Position numbers and translations under genes: made by a program. A stretch of DNA of 64,000 bases from positions 3,997,001 through 4,061,000 of the forward strand of contig JAQFVV010006306.1 in the NCBI GenBank assembly GCA_028023455.1, in the 5' to 3' direction. Shown here in pieces: positions 37,891-48,579 of this stretch (positions are counted from its first letter, which is position 1; each line of letters opens with the position of its first letter). The notes beneath the pieces are model-generated. The model saw only the letters and a program-made list of their open reading frames with translations, made no database searches and was not told the origin of the DNA. The stretch is from Epiperipatus broadwayi. Taxonomy: Eukaryota > Onychophora > Udeonychophora > Euonychophora > Peripatidae.

Positions 37891-38428
37891 ACGTATAATA
37901 ACCACATTCCACTCTTTTGACACTTTGAAGCAAAATATATTTATTAATATTAGTTTCAACTGTTCCTAGCAGTCTTTCTCAGGTCTTTTTTATCTATTAA
38001 ACTGTCTATTCCACCATTTTCTATCCCATAATAAGATCTGACGAAGACTGCTAGGAACAGTCGAAACTGTAATATTAATAAAATATATTTTGCTTCAAAG
38101 TGTCAAAAAAGTGGAATGTGGTTATTATATGTTATTATGGGATAGAAAATGGTGGAATAGACAGTTTAGTAGATAATAAGATCTGACGAAGACTGCTAGG
38201 AACAGTCGAAACTGTAATATTAATAAATATATTTTGCTTCAAAGTGTCAAAAGAGTGGAATGTGGTTATTATAAGCTATTACGGGATAGAAAATGGTGGA
38301 ATAGACAGTTTAGTAGATAATAAGATCTGACAAAGACTGCTAGGAACAGTTGAAACTGTAATATTAATAAATATATTTTGGTTCAAATGTCAAAAGAGTG
38401 GAATGTGGTTATTATTATATGTTATATA
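37891..38428 (+). repeat. 145-bp tandem array with one inverted unit and a hammerhead-like motif
   Basis: Three direct units start near 38035, 38180 and 38324, so the period is 144-145 bp. They are preceded by one unit in reverse orientation (37891-38032), giving a large hairpin. Each unit carries CTGACGA (38038-38044 in the first), a helix GACTG/CAGTC with loop CTAGGAA, and GAAA. That is the hammerhead order, but with one extra A between the CTGACGA box and helix II. Upstream ACAGTT could pair with AACTGT for a type III arrangement, but no helix I forms. The third unit reads CTGACAA. I take it as a decayed or chance hammerhead. Confidence 0.8.
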
Positions 38429-38429
38429 T

Positions 38430-39215
38430 TAGAAAAGCAAAAATAAAAAGGGAAAGAGGAAGAGAAGTTATTGAAGATTATATTACTTATTATCAATAAA
38501 TCTACTGGTCTTCTAAGTAACAATTTATCTTATCAAAGTTAGATCCTAGATCACTTTCTTCAATTAAAAGTCTTAAAGAATGTTGATGCAACTATTAGGC
38601 CCATTTAACCTAAACGAATATCATAATAAAGCTTAAAAAAACATTTCAAGACACTGAAACACAAAATAAATCGTTTACATTAGTATAAATGATATGATGT
38701 AAGAATCTGATAAAAAGATTTTACAAAGTAAAAATGAATTTAATTGAATAAATAATCAAATGCAAATGATTCTTAGTGCAGGAGTATATTAAATTCATAC
38801 TAATGCCTGGAATATCCAACTGAAGTTAGGAAATCAAATGAAATCTTTTGGTCTATGAATGCTGCTACCCTTCATTTAATGTCAGCTTTTAAGAATCTTC
38901 TTGAGTTTGATATTCTGAATGATACTTTGTTTGACAATTCACTGAATTTCCCGCCTTTCCTAGAAATAGAATTATTTGATTCAATTCTAATAGATTTTCT
39001 ACCAATTTCATACAAAATGTTATATGAATACTTCTACTCCAGTTTCTATTAGTATTTCTCCACTTTGTATGATGCTGTTGAAATGGTGGGTAATTTTGAA
39101 AAATTCTAAGAAAATTACCAAGAAGGAATTGCTTAAAGATGATAAAAAAAAAATAAAAAAATGCTTCAAATAAAGATAGAAACTAATAATTTAGTTGTGA
39201 AACATTTTTGCTAAA
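38430..39215. other. A+T-rich spacer
   Basis: The 65-codon plus ORF at 38855-39052 has no start context or motif that I recognise. Confidence 0.45.
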
Positions 39216-39229
39216 GTATATTGATTCTT

Positions 39230-39410
39230 AAGCCAATAAACATCACATGAATCAAGGCTCCTCACTGACAAAGGCCTCAAGCCAGAAACTAGTCTGGGGA
39301 TATTGGATGAGTAGGCACTAGATGGGATTCTATGCACAAGCCTTTTGGTGTCCATTGATTACTCTGGCTTGCACTGAGTGGCAATACGTATAGGGAGTTT
39401 TGCCTATTTT
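39230..39410 (+). mobile_element. Hammerhead retroposon family B, copy B3
   Basis: 181 bp with a 13-bp target duplication, TATATTGATTCTT, at 39217-39229 and 39411-39423. The 5' end has ATAAACATCACATGA and the 3' end GGGAGTTTTGCCTATTTTT. The ribozyme (about 39253-39310) keeps helix I (CTCCTCA/TGGGGA), helix II, GAAA and ACTAGTC, but CTGACGA reads CTGACAA: the invariant G8 is lost, which should abolish cleavage. Confidence 0.85.
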
Positions 39411-39939
39411 TATATTGATTCTTCAAAAACCAAGTTTATAAATATTTTGGATTGGTTGTGCAGTACAAGAAGCAATTGGCAATATTAGTTTGTTCTTAAT
39501 ACCACCAAAATCATTTCTCAGAAAATAAACTCAATTATAATTTCTTTTACTTTATGACTTCATCTCCAAAAAAATTATAAGAACTTTATTCTATTTATAT
39601 ATTAACCTCTGGATAAAATTACCTTGTTTAAAATATGTGCTATCTTGATGCTTTCCCATTTCAACTTCACAGCTACTAATCTGAAACCTGTCATTATATC
39701 CTCTTTAATACAATTATTTATACTAATAATTGTACCATACTATTAATTCCACATTTTTGCATGGATGCTAAAAATAACATAATAATGTACAATATTTAAT
39801 TTACGTTTTAAATAAATATGAGGTGTAACAATTTAATTCCTGGAATGGCCATGTAATGTCACCCATGATCTAAATGTACTGAAATCGTATGAGTATTCGT
39901 GTTTAAACATTTTACGTTAACATGTATGTAAATTTTTAA

Positions 39940-40665
39940 TTGATTGATCAAGTTGTTAGTTACCTATTGCGAAGTTAATAAATATCCATGCGCACCTTTT
40001 GGCATAAAAATGGGTGATCAAAATTTTGAGCAATGTATTAATTTCAAATTTTGTATGACAATCGGCAAATTTGCTACTAAAACCTTACTACTATTGCAAG
40101 TGGCATATAATGAAGATGCTGAGAAAAAATTAAATGGGTTTGAATAGCATGAAGTTTGTAGATGGATGAGATGTGACAGATGATACCAAAAACAGACAGC
40201 CAAAAATAGCAATGACTGACATTAATATTAACAAAATATGGGATGCAATGAGCTCTGACAGATGATTAACTGTGAGATTGATAGTTGAAGAATTGCACAT
40301 TAATTGAGAAACAATTAGGCTAATTTTAAATAAAGAATTGAGCATGAGAAAGATTTCTGTGAAGTTTGTGCCTTCAGATCTTGATGGATGAACAGAAACA
40401 GTATCAGTTTGTTGTTGCAAATGATCTTCCTTTGAATACACATCTGCGTCCGAAAATAATTGTGGGTGATGAAACATGGTTCTTCCAGTATAATTCAAAA
40501 ACAAAATGTAAGAGCATGCAATGGAAATCCCTGGATTCACTGTGCTATAAAAAGTCACTCTCAGTATAAGACCACACTGGTGCATTTCTTTCATCACAAG
40601 GGAATACTCCACCAAGAATTTATTGAATAGGGACAAACAATCAACCAACAATGTGCTTGAATATC
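39940..40665 (+). pseudogene. Mariner transposase relic
   Basis: Plus-strand pieces in several frames: FEQCINFKFCMTIGKFATK and a helix-turn-helix-like N-terminus, a middle block around LTVRLIVEELHIN, then VGDETWFFQYNSKTK with the first catalytic Asp, MQWKS, FFHHKGILHQEFIE and GQTINQ. This order matches mariner (D,D34D) transposases. It ends before the second catalytic Asp block and is riddled with stops. TIRs are not visible. A 173-codon minus ORF over the same DNA is its shadow. Confidence 0.85.
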
Positions 40666-40734
40666 AGCCCTAAATACAATTAACTTTAATTTCGATAGTT
40701 ATATAATTGCAGGAAATACTCAACTTTTAGTTTA

Positions 40735-41190
40735 TTAACTGCATCAACAGCAAATTGGGGTTTGTGTTGCACCTCATCCTCTGAGTCCACTTTTATACTT
40801 AAAAAAAAAAAAAAACCCAAACATTTAAATTTGCTCACATTGTCAAGATGATAACCACCCTAAGTAAAAATTGATAGAGATTTTTTTTGTACCACTGTTT
40901 AATAAATCACTTGAATTTTTGAACATTAATTACTAAATCAAAGTCTTCATAGGTTTCATTTAAAATATTTATTAAAATTCTATAGATCATTTTTTGAATT
41001 GGAATGAATAGCACAACAATTCATCTATTATATAAATTTAGTAACCATCGAGAATATAAAAAATTTATTTTTAATTAGTTCAAATTTAACCCTCTCCCTC
41101 AAAACCATTAAACTCTTATTGAACTTTGAAACCTGATTCATTAAGCCACCTACAAGTTGGCCCAAAAACCACTATTACAAAAAAAGTAAT
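40735..41190 (-). pseudogene. RTE-like non-LTR retrotransposon fragment
   Basis: Minus strand: CAIHSNSKNDL just after a degraded YxDD position, then ILINILNETYEDFDLVINVQK, then LDNVSKFKCLG and DSEDEVQHK. This is the segment following the RT active site in RTE-like elements (A-D-L-x-x-h..., N-x-x-K-T-K, h-x-Y-L-G). Parallel to the relic at 43980-48330 but a separate copy. It abuts the mariner relic. Confidence 0.65.
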
Positions 41191-41371
41191 AAACTTATAA
41201 TGACAGTTATATTTCGTAATTACAGTATCCATTTCTATTCACTTCATTTTTATAAATAAAAAATGATGAAAAAAGTTTTAAGATCAGGTGGTACAACTTC
41301 ACATATCTATATAATCCCCCAAAATTCCAATAATTCAGAATCCATAAAACACTATTATATGTGTCAAAGCA

Positions 41372-41446
41372 TCTACTGGAAAGCGAATCCCGGGACAACT
41401 GCTTGTAAGGCAGCTGTGCTAACCATTCGGCCACCAACGCTTGACT
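41372..41446 (-). repeat. tRNA-derived SINE family D, head
   Basis: Minus strand: AAGCGTTGGTGGCCGAATGG and TTAGCACAGCTGCC give an A-box region; TTGTCCCGGGATTCGCTTTCC follows. Best-preserved tRNA-like head of this family in minus orientation. The ORFs over it (41207-41448) are artefacts. Confidence 0.7.
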
Positions 41447-41449
41447 AAA

Positions 41450-42535
41450 ACAAACACTATTTTAAACAAAATTTCCAGGTATCTTATTAGTTCTATATTA
41501 GCACTTAAATTATTAATAGTTTTATTATTCAAACTGACATTATTGTTCTTAACAAGATTCTTAGCATCAGAGAAAACTTCAACAGTAAAAGATGGTAATG
41601 TTACAGATTTTTGTTTAATCTCAAAAATTTTCCAATTGCTCTCCTAATGAAGAACTACTAGATGAATAGATACCAAAATTAATTACATCAATAATCATAA
41701 TACAATCAAACTTTTTATTTCTTAGCTGCTTTGAACAATTTCTTACATTTTCTCTTTAATTATAGACGGTTAATTTTCGTATAACAATACTTCACTTTTG
41801 AATACCTTTTCGGCAATTAAAACAAAAAATAAAATAAAATTGCGAAAAATTATTTATTAAAATGCTATAATTCAGCAAACTTGTTGCTCACATTTTCTAT
41901 AATGATTTTTTGAGAAAATATACCAAGACTATTTTTTATTTTATATTGAAAATTCACTAGTTGATTTATTACCATTTCAGAGAGGAAATTACCATTCGTC
42001 TGCAGTGGGAACATTTTGTAGATAATAACTACGTGAAAAAATATTATTTTCCAACATAAATGTTGCCAATAATTATGCTGGTGACTTGGAATAAATGATT
42101 ACATTACTATATTTTTCATTCCATTTTAGCTTAGAAAAATTATTTGAACAAATTTGTTAAGTAATTTATTATTATTCTTATTTTTCTAGGAGTAAATGAT
42201 TGGTGATTCAGCTTTTCCAAAAAAATTTTTTTAAAAAAATCTTCTAGTTCTTTAATCTCTAATGAATTCAATTATTTTATTACTCTGTAAATACTTTTAG
42301 GAAATTTTGCCTTATTTTTATTGGAATAATCACTTGAAGCATAAAGTTGAATGAATAGAAGATACAATATATATATATATATATTGAAAGCTTGATTAGA
42401 AAGTGCAACTAATCAAACATTTTCTATATTTACAATTTTATTTCTTAATTCTTCATTAATGATAACACATCTTCGGAGATCATTTTTACCATTAACCGTT
42501 TATATAAATCTATAAATAAGCACTGAATATAAGTA
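41450..42535. other. A+T-rich spacer
   Basis: Low-complexity sequence with a (TA)n tract near 42368-42384. No feature recognised. Confidence 0.5.
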
Positions 42536-42546
42536 ATAATGTAGAA

Positions 42547-43011
42547 CAGGGGTGGCTAACTTTTGTGTCCATAAGATCTACTTTTTATTTTAAAAATGTG
42601 TTGCGATCGACTTATTGTCATAGGCGTAGTCTAAATGGAGGGAGTTGTAAAATACATACTATTTTTATATATCTACTTAGTAAAAAAATAATTATTTAAT
42701 GGGCCAAAAAACTCATGTCTGGGAAATTAAAGCAACATGAGTAATTATTAACAATATTTATTAATTCAAATTAGCTACATTAAGTCAAGATTAAAAATAT
42801 TATTTTTAATAATGATATGACTTAATGGACTTCACCTATCTAGAATTGAAAAAAATTTAGAACAAAAACAAAAAAAAAACAAGTGAAAAGTCTTGACTTA
42901 ATTTGTTTCATTCATTATCTGATAGCCCTTGCCAGATTGGCCTTGTGAGATCGACCAAAATTGGCTTTGCGAATGACAAATGGATCATGATCGACTTGTT
43001 GACCACCCCTG
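42547..43011. mobile_element. hAT-type MITE, 465 bp
   Basis: Ends are CAGGGGTGGCTAAC and its inverse, terminating in ACCACCCCTG, the classic hAT terminal motif. An 8-bp target duplication ATGTAGAA flanks it exactly (42539-42546 and 43012-43019), which is the hAT length. Inner parts of the TIR also pair (AAGATCTAC and GATCGACTTGTTG regions). No transposase inside. Internal symmetry around 42775-42830 gives extra hairpins. Confidence 0.9.
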
Positions 43012-43019
43012 ATGTAGAA

Positions 43020-43975
43020 GGAAATTAACTTTTCCGACATACACTATTCATTAATGTATAAAACTCTGTGTCCTCATTTGCAAACAATTCAACTGTCAAT
43101 TATAACATCAAGCGCACAATAGGTTCAAGCCCTGAGATAACCATGGTCAGCAAGGATTGGCTTATATATGAATACATTCTAATCACAAATGATTCACTTT
43201 TGCATTTTTATAACTTGTTGATGGGTGAGTGTACGGAGATTTATTGATGAATAGTTCATGTTGAAAGGATTAATGATTATTTCTAACTTTTATAATTATA
43301 TTAATCTTATATTACCCTTTCTTTAGAATTAGCACAAATATTAATCATTGTGAGCCTTTCAAACTATTAGTAATCTCTTTGCGCTGACTAGGACAATGAA
43401 ATATTCCCCTCTTTTTTTTTTTTTTTTTTGAGTTTTTATTCTTTTGTCCTTTTTTTTCCTTCTGGAGATAGAATAATCATATATGTTTACAGATGCCTGT
43501 TAACAATTACGGCGATTCCAATTTTTAAAAAAACCATATAACAATAATACACTCGATATAAGTTTGTGATGACTGTATAAACCAATCTGTGAGCAACAAA
43601 AAATGTCGCACTGATTCTGTTTAGTTCATATTTTGCAATGCTCGTCCTTTAACCTCTTCAGCAATAATCATTATAATGTAAACAGTGACCAATTTTTCCC
43701 ATAAAAACCATGCACAAGTTCACCAAAAATATTCTTTCAGAAAGTCTTTCATTGTTCATTTGTATCACGTGCGTAATCCAAAAAAAAAAAAAAATATTAT
43801 TTTACAATAATGAACTATATTATCTCATCCAAAAAATTGAAAAACATATTGTCGATCTTATGATCTTGCTATTGTACTTTTAAAATTTTATGAAGCATCT
43901 TTAAAGAAACTTTTCTAATGCCTTTAGATTACATAAAAGAATATCTAAGATTCACTTCTCTATAATCAATGCAGG
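43020..43975. other. A+T-rich spacer
   Basis: Contains poly-T near 43409-43430 and no recognisable element. Confidence 0.45.
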
Positions 43976-44384
43976 TAAAATAATAGTTTATATAGTTAAT
44001 TTCATGGTAGTTATTTTGGTGCACTAAAGGAGCAGCAATAACACATTGGAATCCGTGCTGCAATTCAACATATATAAATCCACTTTTCTACTCTAAAAGA
44101 TACCACGAAATTTCAATCGACTTATAAGTTAATTAGAAGTTTCTGAAAATTTTTCTTCCATCAAGGCTAATAAAGAATTAAGTTTTTGTACATTGATTAC
44201 TAGACTAAAGTCTTTATACGTTGCATCCATAACATTAATATATTCTGTAGATCATAATAAATAAATAAAAAAAAATCATATACAACAGCCATATATATTC
44301 ATTAAATATAATTATACATAAAACACCTATTTCGGCACATGGTTTAGTACCCTTTTTAAATGTTAATCTATTTCAACATTATGT

Positions 44385-45182
44385 GATGTACTGTAGCTTC
44401 TCCTTAAACGAAGTCAAGAATATCTCAGCAATTATGCCCAGATAAACCTGTTAACCACTTTATTTTCCATTCCCCCCATATTCTGCTCCATCCCATTTCC
44501 ACAACATAATCTTTGTCAATTCTATGGCATTTATATCTAAATTCCCCTTATCTTTTCCCAAACCCAGCATAAAAGCAAATAATTCACTTTCTGTATAATC
44601 ACTTTTTTTCATATTTATTCTTCCATAATTTCATTATAAGTACCCTTTCTGTTTTCAAGCATTTACATTCAATTAACAGATGCCTAATATTTTCTATTCC
44701 TTTCTTACATAATTTACAAAATAAATCACCCATATTTTTCCATTTACATGTATATTCTCTTGTTGCTAAAGATCCCATTCGAGCCTTAAACAATAAACTA
44801 CTTTCCTTACTATTATCATATATTAACTCGCACCTAATATTCTGTTTATTTCTATATATATTTAAACTCTTTTTACTCTCCATACTATTTCTCCATCTCT
44901 CTAACTCCGAATAAATCTATTCTTTTATCCCATTCCTTACTACTATAACACTCAACAATCCTTTTAACACAATCATCCCATCTTTTGTACAAATATACTG
45001 ATATAAATTCTTTATCCAAATCTTTTGCATACCGCATTACCTTTCTCATCCATCCTGTTGCCTGCCCTTTACTCATAACCCAATTAAATACTGTTGGCTA
45101 TTCTTTTATTATCCATAAACTGCAATCTACCAAACATTTTCATTTTACTTTTTGCATCTCTCATATGAAAACTTGACCATCC
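44385..45182 (-). pseudogene. Non-LTR retrotransposon C-terminal fragment (nested)
   Basis: Two adjacent minus-strand ORFs (45076-44885 and 44883-44599), offset by one base, form one protein end. It contains LLFKARMGSLATREYTCKW followed by a zinc motif CKLCKKGIENIRHLLIEC (C-x2-C-x9-H-x4-C), typical of non-LTR elements after the RT domain. A CATTAT on each side is the likely target duplication. It is 5'-truncated, as is usual. Different from the RTE-like host element. Confidence 0.75.
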
Positions 45183-45302
45183 CATTATCCAATTATTGCA
45201 TACATAACACCATTTTAGAGTTCCAAAATGGAAGTAAAATAACAATACCAAAATAAAACATGAGTAAAATAGAGTAAAACCTTCATATAGAGATCCAATA
45301 TA

Positions 45303-45784
45303 ACTTCAAAGAATTGACTATATAATATAACAATAGTCTAGAATAAATACTTTTACCATTTTTTTCTGCAATAAACATTTTTAATAATAAAACCGGTTTG
45401 AATTTGTAATAAAGAAAATTTATTTAAAACTGAGCGATTTCAATACTGAGTAGTACCATAATCATATCATTATGTGCCTAAAGGAAATTGAGATCTAGAT
45501 TTAAAATACATTATTATAAAATTGAATTTTTAGGACTAGATTCCACTTTCATCATTAGTATGTAAATCTAGTCCTAAAAATTCAATTTTATGATAATCTA
45601 TTATTTAATATTCAAAAGTAACTTTAAATCTAGATCTCAACTTCTTTTAGTCACATGATGCTATGATTATGATAGTACTCAGTATCGAAAACACTCAGCT
45701 TTAAATAAAGTTTCTTATTACAAATTCAAACCTGTTTTGTTATTTAAAATGCTTTAACATTTTTTGAACTATTACAATTATAAC
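45303..45784. mobile_element. Fold-back insertion (nested)
   Basis: Interrupts the palindrome's left arm; CAATATA occurs at both edges. Inside, arms at about 45385-45545 and 45565-45735 are complements (for example AAATCTAGATCTCAA, GACTAGATT..AATCTAGTC) around a 25-40-bp loop. Motif content (CTGAGCGATTTC, ACCATAATCATA) relates it to 14125 and 35443. No ORF. Confidence 0.7.
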
Positions 45785-45841
45785 AATATACAAAATAAAT
45801 AATACATATATTATACAACATTATATATATATATATATTGT

Positions 45842-45990
45842 TGGTAGTTTTCGGTTAGTTGTACCCTGGCCACCAGGTGATGCTGCAGAACCACCAAGAA
45901 GCCTGCAAGTGATAAATTTCTATTCAAAAAATTTAGCAAATCGGCTGAAATTCATCGACAGAAAAAAAAACAACTAACCGAAAACTACCA
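45842..45990. mobile_element. 149-bp MITE with 22-bp TIRs (nested)
   Basis: Perfect 21-22-bp TIRs beginning TGGTAGTTTTCGGTTAGTTG. TATTGT flanks both sides (45836-45841, 45991-45996). A diverged second copy lies at about 48342-48450, sharing GGCGATGCTGCAG and AGCCTGCAAGCGATAAATTT. Superfamily not determined. Confidence 0.8.
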
Positions 45991-48341
45991 TATTGTCTTA
46001 TATAATTTTCTATGCATTTCCAACTGGCCAAATGTTAACTAAATTTATTGAAGTTTTGTAAATATTCATACAATTATTAAAGTTATTTTTAATGTAAAAT
46101 ATTTCATATATTTGTCTTCTCTTTGGATCTTCAATGCAATTTAAACATTTTATATTATTGTAGCATCTGCTTTATGTCCATATGTTAGGTAATGAAAGTA
46201 TAAAGCAGATTTATCATCTTGTCTATTAATTGCATTGTTATGTTCTTTGGTTCTTACCTCTAACGGTTTCCCTGTAGGACCGTACTCAATCAGATTGCTT
46301 TATACATTCATTACTTAACATATGGATGTACAAAAAAATATTAAACCTTTAAATTACATTAAAGATCCAAAGGGAAAACAAATATACGAAACATATTATA
46401 TTAAAAATAACTTAAATAATTGTATAAATATTTACAAAACTTCAAGAAATTTAGTTAACAACTTGTCACTTGGAAATAAATAGAAAATTATATAAGACAA
46501 TATTTATAAAGTTGTATAATATATGTAGTATTTATTTTGTACATATTGGATCTCTATATGAAGGTTTTATTCTATTTTACTGATGTTTTAGTTGTTGTTA
46601 TTTTACTTCCATTATAGAACACTAAATGGTGTTATATATGCAATAATTGGTTAACATTAATATAGATTAACATTTGAAAAGGGCTCTAAACCATGTGCTG
46701 AAAAGATTTTTTATGTATAATTACTTTTAATATATATATATAGCTGTTGTATATGGTTTTTTTTTTATTTATTTATTATAATTTATATGAAAGAACAGAT
46801 TAATGGATTTAATTAACTTCCATTTTTAGATCATCTTTTGAACTGGCATGGATAGTACAATCATCAACATAATGTACATCTAAAATCCAATAAGATGAAG
46901 ATCTTGTTTTTGATTTTAATCTATTCGAATTAAAATTCCTTCATCAAACTTGTAATTCATCTTGATCCCTGACTCACTAAGATGCCTATAAACAGTTCCG
47001 AACATCACAATCATAAAAATCAAAAACAAAATTAGAGCAAATCCACATCTTTTTTCCGACACCAGTTTTAATTTCAAATACCCTAATTTTCAATCTGTAA
47101 CATCAACACTTTTCACTTCATCACATAAATAACCTCTGCTGAACAAATTTATTGTTTAAATGAGTTAAATTGCCTTGACCAAAGTAATAAAAGAATATGT
47201 AAATCAATTTTTTACTCCTGACACTTATATTGCATTTGTCTGACCATAATAAACCATATGTACAGCAATTCTTAATGCTCTAAATCCACTATGAGTTTCT
47301 GGCAACCATTTATCTATAACGAAAACTATCTATTCCACAAAATTCTCCAAAATATTTTTAATATAGTAGATAATAACATTCCATTAATATTTGTTTTAAT
47401 CTTGCCTATTCCCTTTATTTAAAAACTGAAATAATAGAAGCATTCTTAAAGTCAGGCAGTAAAGCTTTAAGAGTCCATATACTCCTAAAAAAATTTCAAT
47501 ATTTTTGAAGCTGACATTTCACAACTTCTCCAGATGTTTCATCAGAATCTGCAATCTTTCTAATTTTAAGATTACAAAGAGCCATTTTGATGTCACTAAT
47601 CTGGATAGCTTAATCCTAATCTAAAAAATAGACAAAATGGATAAACTCATCATCTCAAATCTTATACCATTATTCAAAAAGACAATCAAAATACTCTTTT
47701 TGTCTATTCAAAATATTATTGTCATCATATATGAGAGTATTAATAATGAATTTAATAGGCATGTAATATTGGCCCATATGTTGCATTGAATTTCTGTGTC
47801 TTCTTTGTAGTTTTTAATCCACCAACTATTTTTATATCTTATTGTCAATTGTTTAACTTCTGCCGTTAAAACTCTATTATAAATCTCCACATTGAATTTA
47901 TTATTCTGCCAAATAGAAAATGTCATACTTTCTTTTAAACAAGTTATTAAATAATAAGACAATTTTTTTTTAATGAACCCAAGAATAGAATTACTTGTAT
48001 CTATAATGCACTCCTTGAAAAAATTTCATGCCTCACTATTATGGCAATTTAAAAAATTAAATTAGAAAATGTTAGTATTTAATAGTAGTTGAAATATGGC
48101 ATAAATAGTTGATATTTCAAAAAAATAAAGTTCAATTTGCTTTATGAATGTGAATAAAATAAGACATCTGTAGTAGAATAAACATTTTAACATTCAAACA
48201 TACTAATCTATGATTTGTCCAACAATCTGTGCTTATAAGAATACATGTAATATAAAATTCTCTTGTATCCTGATTCCTAACAATAATGTAATCTACTAAA
48301 AATACCATTGTTTTTGAGTTATGGATGCATATAGTAATTTT

Positions 48342-48470
48342 TCTTGGTACTAGTTGGTTAGCCATATTGTGGCCGTTAGGCGATGCTGCAGTACCATCAA
48401 GAACTAGAAGCCTGCAAGCGATAAATTTCTATCCAAAAATCGCTGAAATCAATGTAAAATATATTGGGCA
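48342..48470. mobile_element. Diverged copy of the 149-bp MITE
   Basis: Starts GGTACTAGTTGGTTAG, contains GATGCTGCAGTACC and CTATCCAAAAATCGCTGAAAT, and loses its right TIR. It sits at the 5' edge of the RTE-like relic. The 80-codon plus ORF at 48325-48567 is an artefact of it. Confidence 0.65.
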
Positions 48471-48579
48471 AAAATTTAATAACAGCACACTGCTTAGATT
48501 ATTTCAAACAGCTTTTGGCCAAAGTCTACTATTTGTACTGATACAAGCATTAAAGTATCTAAGATAAAACATTTGATCC

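Larger units (their letters stand above)
44256..46826. mobile_element. Long palindromic insertion inside the RTE-like relic
   Basis: Flanked by an 8-bp duplication TAGATCAT (44248-44255 and 46827-46834) that joins the two RTE halves. The right arm (about 46290-46790) is the complement of a left arm now scattered over 44256-44380, 45185-45302, 45785-45835 and 45991-46200. The centre is near 46245. The breaks in the left arm are exactly the three later insertions listed separately. Once these are removed the arms are about 500 bp each. Confidence 0.75.
43980..48330 (-). pseudogene. RTE-like non-LTR retrotransposon relic, split by a nested insertion
   Basis: On the minus strand, from 48330 down: end of an APE-type endonuclease (FLVDYIIVRNQDTREF, then STDCWTNHRLVCLNVKM); a linker with NSWWIKNY; RT N-part around LPDFKNASIISVFK (near 47450); FEIKTGV (near 47080); and VHYVDDCTIHASSKDD, the active-site box (46831-46877). 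The ORF then breaks at 46834 and resumes at 44247 with LQNI and DFSLVINVQK. The pieces fit one RTE-type ORF of the kind related to BovB. Dead by many frameshifts. The gap is the palindromic insert at 44256-46826. Confidence 0.75.

Noticed and set aside
38010-38070. Active type III hammerhead in the 145-bp array
   Set aside because: Helix III (ACAGT/ACTGT) is possible, but an extra A follows CTGACGA and no helix I forms.
37891-38428. CRISPR array
   Set aside because: Units are adjacent 145-bp repeats without unique spacers, and one is inverted.
40130-40651. 173-codon minus ORF, the longest in the window
   Set aside because: It is antisense to the mariner relic, whose plus-strand motifs (GDETWFFQY, GQTINQ) are unmistakable.
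48325-48567. 80-codon plus ORF
   Set aside because: It overlaps a diverged MITE copy and the antisense of the RTE endonuclease end.
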